This document shows, piece by piece, positions 23,286-24,157 of a DNA stretch of 24,157 nucleotides (the first letter of the stretch is position 1; each line of letters starts with the position of its first letter). The position numbers were made by a program, and so were the translations under genes. Below the pieces are notes generated by a model. It saw nothing but the letters and a program-made list of their open reading frames with translations, was not told where the DNA came from and made no database searches. Source of the stretch: Actinomycetes bacterium (GTDB lineage: Bacteria; Actinomycetota; Thermoleophilia; Solirubrobacterales; Solirubrobacteraceae); the NCBI GenBank assembly GCA_023404805.1, contig JAEYAL010000166.1:1-24157 (forward strand), given 5' to 3'.

Positions 23286-23771
23286 TCAGTCGCGGTACTC
23301 AAAGACGGTGTCGCCGATGGCGATCTGGTCGCCAGCGCGCAGCGACCACGGGCCCTCGAGCTTCTCACCGTTGACGTAGGTGCCGTTGGTCGACCCCAGG
23401 TCCTCGATCACCGCGAGGCCTCCCGTGAGCTCGATGCGCGCATGCCGCGACGACGCGAACGAGTCCTGGAATGAGATCTCGACATCGCCGCGCCCGAGCG
23501 TGGTGCGCTGCGGGAGGTCGTACTCGAGACCAGCGCGCTGGCCCTGCATGCGCTTGATGATGAGGCGGGGAGCGGCGCCGCGCGCCACTTCGGCCGTAGG
23601 CGGCCCGACCGCGGCATGGAAGCCCGTCGCATCCGACGGCGGCGGGGCGCTGACGAGCAGCTCGTCGTCACGCAGGTCGCGCAGCGCGCTGCGGGCGACC
23701 CAGACGACGAAGAGGAACAGAACGGCGACGAAGGCGAGCTTCAGCGCGAACGTGACCGGCTCGAGCAGCAC
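23286..23771 (-). CDS. fhaB: Membrane-anchored FHA domain protein (FhaB type)
   Basis: Phosphothreonine reader that links kinase signalling to the cell-wall enzymes. The 161-residue product has one N-terminal membrane helix (about 6-27), a Pro/Ala-rich linker and a C-terminal FHA domain (about 88-160). The FHA core motifs are LGRGDVEI, SSRHARI and LGSTNGTYVNG. The first residues, mostly hydrophobic, match mycobacterial FhaB/FipA. It starts at GTG 23771, six bases after the upstream FHA gene's stop, with no visible Shine-Dalgarno, so it probably relies on coupling. Confidence 0.92.
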   Translation of the reverse strand: MLLEPVTFALKLAFVAVLFLFVVWVARSALRDLRDDELLVSAPPPSDATGFHAAVGPPTAEVARGAAPRLIIKRMQGQRAGLEYDLPQRTTLGRGDVEISFQDSFASSRHARIELTGGLAVIEDLGSTNGTYVNGEKLEGPWSLRAGDQIAIGDTVFEYRD

Positions 23772-23777
23772 GAGCGG

Positions 23778-24157
23778 TCAGCGGACCTCGATCAGCGCGC
23801 CGGCGTGGCCGAGCTTGATGCGCATGCCGGGCTCCAGGCGCCGCGGCTCGGCGACCGGATCGCCGTTGATGGTGCTGCCGTTGGTCGAGCCGAGGTCGAG
23901 CGCGTACCAGCCACGCTCGTCGCGGCGAAGCTCCAGATGGCGGCGCGACACGCTCGGATCGGAGATGACGACGTCGGCCGAGCGGCTGCGACCGAGCACG
24001 ACCACGTCGCCGTGGAGCTCGTGCGGGGTGCCGTCGACGACCAGCGTGGTGCGCGGCCGCAGCGGCGGCGGCGTGACCGGCGCCGCGATGGGCTGGCGGT
24101 GCTGCTGGCGCGCGAGGGTCGGGTCGATCCACGGCGGGGCCGCGGGCGACGCATCGG
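23778..24157 (-). CDS. fhaA: FhaA-type FHA domain protein, C-terminal part (runs off the window)
   Basis: The frame is open to the right edge, so only the last 125 or so residues are visible. A Pro/Gln-rich linker (about 24030-24155) leads to a complete FHA domain with VVVLGRSRSADVVI, SVSRRHLEL and LDLGSTNGSTINGDP, ending LGHAGALIEVR. In actinobacteria the first gene of this cluster encodes an N-terminal DUF3662 domain plus a C-terminal FHA domain; the visible part and position fit that. FhaA binds the MurJ-like flippase MviN in mycobacteria. An internal GTG at 24005 could be mistaken for a start, but it lies inside the FHA fold. Confidence 0.85.
   Translation of the reverse strand, partial: DASPAAPPWIDPTLARQQHRQPIAAPVTPPPLRPRTTLVVDGTPHELHGDVVVLGRSRSADVVISDPSVSRRHLELRRDERGWYALDLGSTNGSTINGDPVAEPRRLEPGMRIKLGHAGALIEVR

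Overview
The window is high-GC bacterial DNA that appears to join two sources. Positions 1-4764 carry an adjacent topoisomerase IV pair (parE-parC) that reads like an actinomycete, most likely Micromonosporaceae. An uninterrupted run of 35 C follows (4765-4799). From 4800 to the end the genes form a coherent block that reads like the class Thermoleophilia (Solirubrobacterales type). Taxonomy is inferred from protein character and gene order. The C run is directly visible and makes a chimeric contig the simplest explanation.

Layout after the junction. (a) 4886-6066, + strand: a GNAT acetyltransferase and a small, degenerate ABC-type ATPase with no normal start codon, closed by a hairpin. (b) 6332-10134, + strand: replication and purine genes dnaB, a DnaC/DnaI-type helicase loader, and purA. 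The dnaB-loader gap holds a near-perfect 35-base duplication of the loader's start region, a palindrome and two tiny overlapping reading frames. One 25-base motif in it recurs after purA. (c) 10248-10574, - strand: a small unknown gene whose start is preceded by an array of GGTCA/TGACC half-sites. (d) 10920-14160, + strand: a FliA/WhiG-type sigma factor, three successive hairpins, a palindromic site, then a secreted protein built of two long repeat modules and IPT/TIG domains, closed by a very strong hairpin. (e) 14296-15846, + strand: a membrane Ser/Thr kinase with a discoidin-like outer domain, apparently leaderless. (f) 15936-24157, - strand: a DoxX-like membrane protein, then (in transcription order from the right edge) fhaA (partial), fhaB, pstP, rodA, pbpA, pknB, ddl.

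How the genes work together. Block (f) is the classic actinobacterial growth and division cluster: a SEDS glycosyltransferase and its class B PBP partner, a PASTA kinase, its PP2C phosphatase and FHA phosphothreonine readers. The genes pstP-rodA-pbpA-pknB-ddl are linked by 1-4 base stop/start overlaps, so one translationally coupled unit couples peptidoglycan polymerisation to phospho-signalling. Here the cluster lacks pknA and ends in D-Ala-D-Ala ligase. A second kinase with a different sensor sits in the convergent neighbour. dnaB plus its loader supply replisome loading. I found no tRNA, rRNA, CRISPR array, integrase or insertion sequence. I did not find a clear-cut new defence or mobile system. 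The best leads for novelty are the duplicated start region between dnaB and dnaC, the start-less degenerate ATPase, the GGTCA operator array beside an unknown gene, and the sigma factor/secreted IPT protein/discoidin kinase trio.
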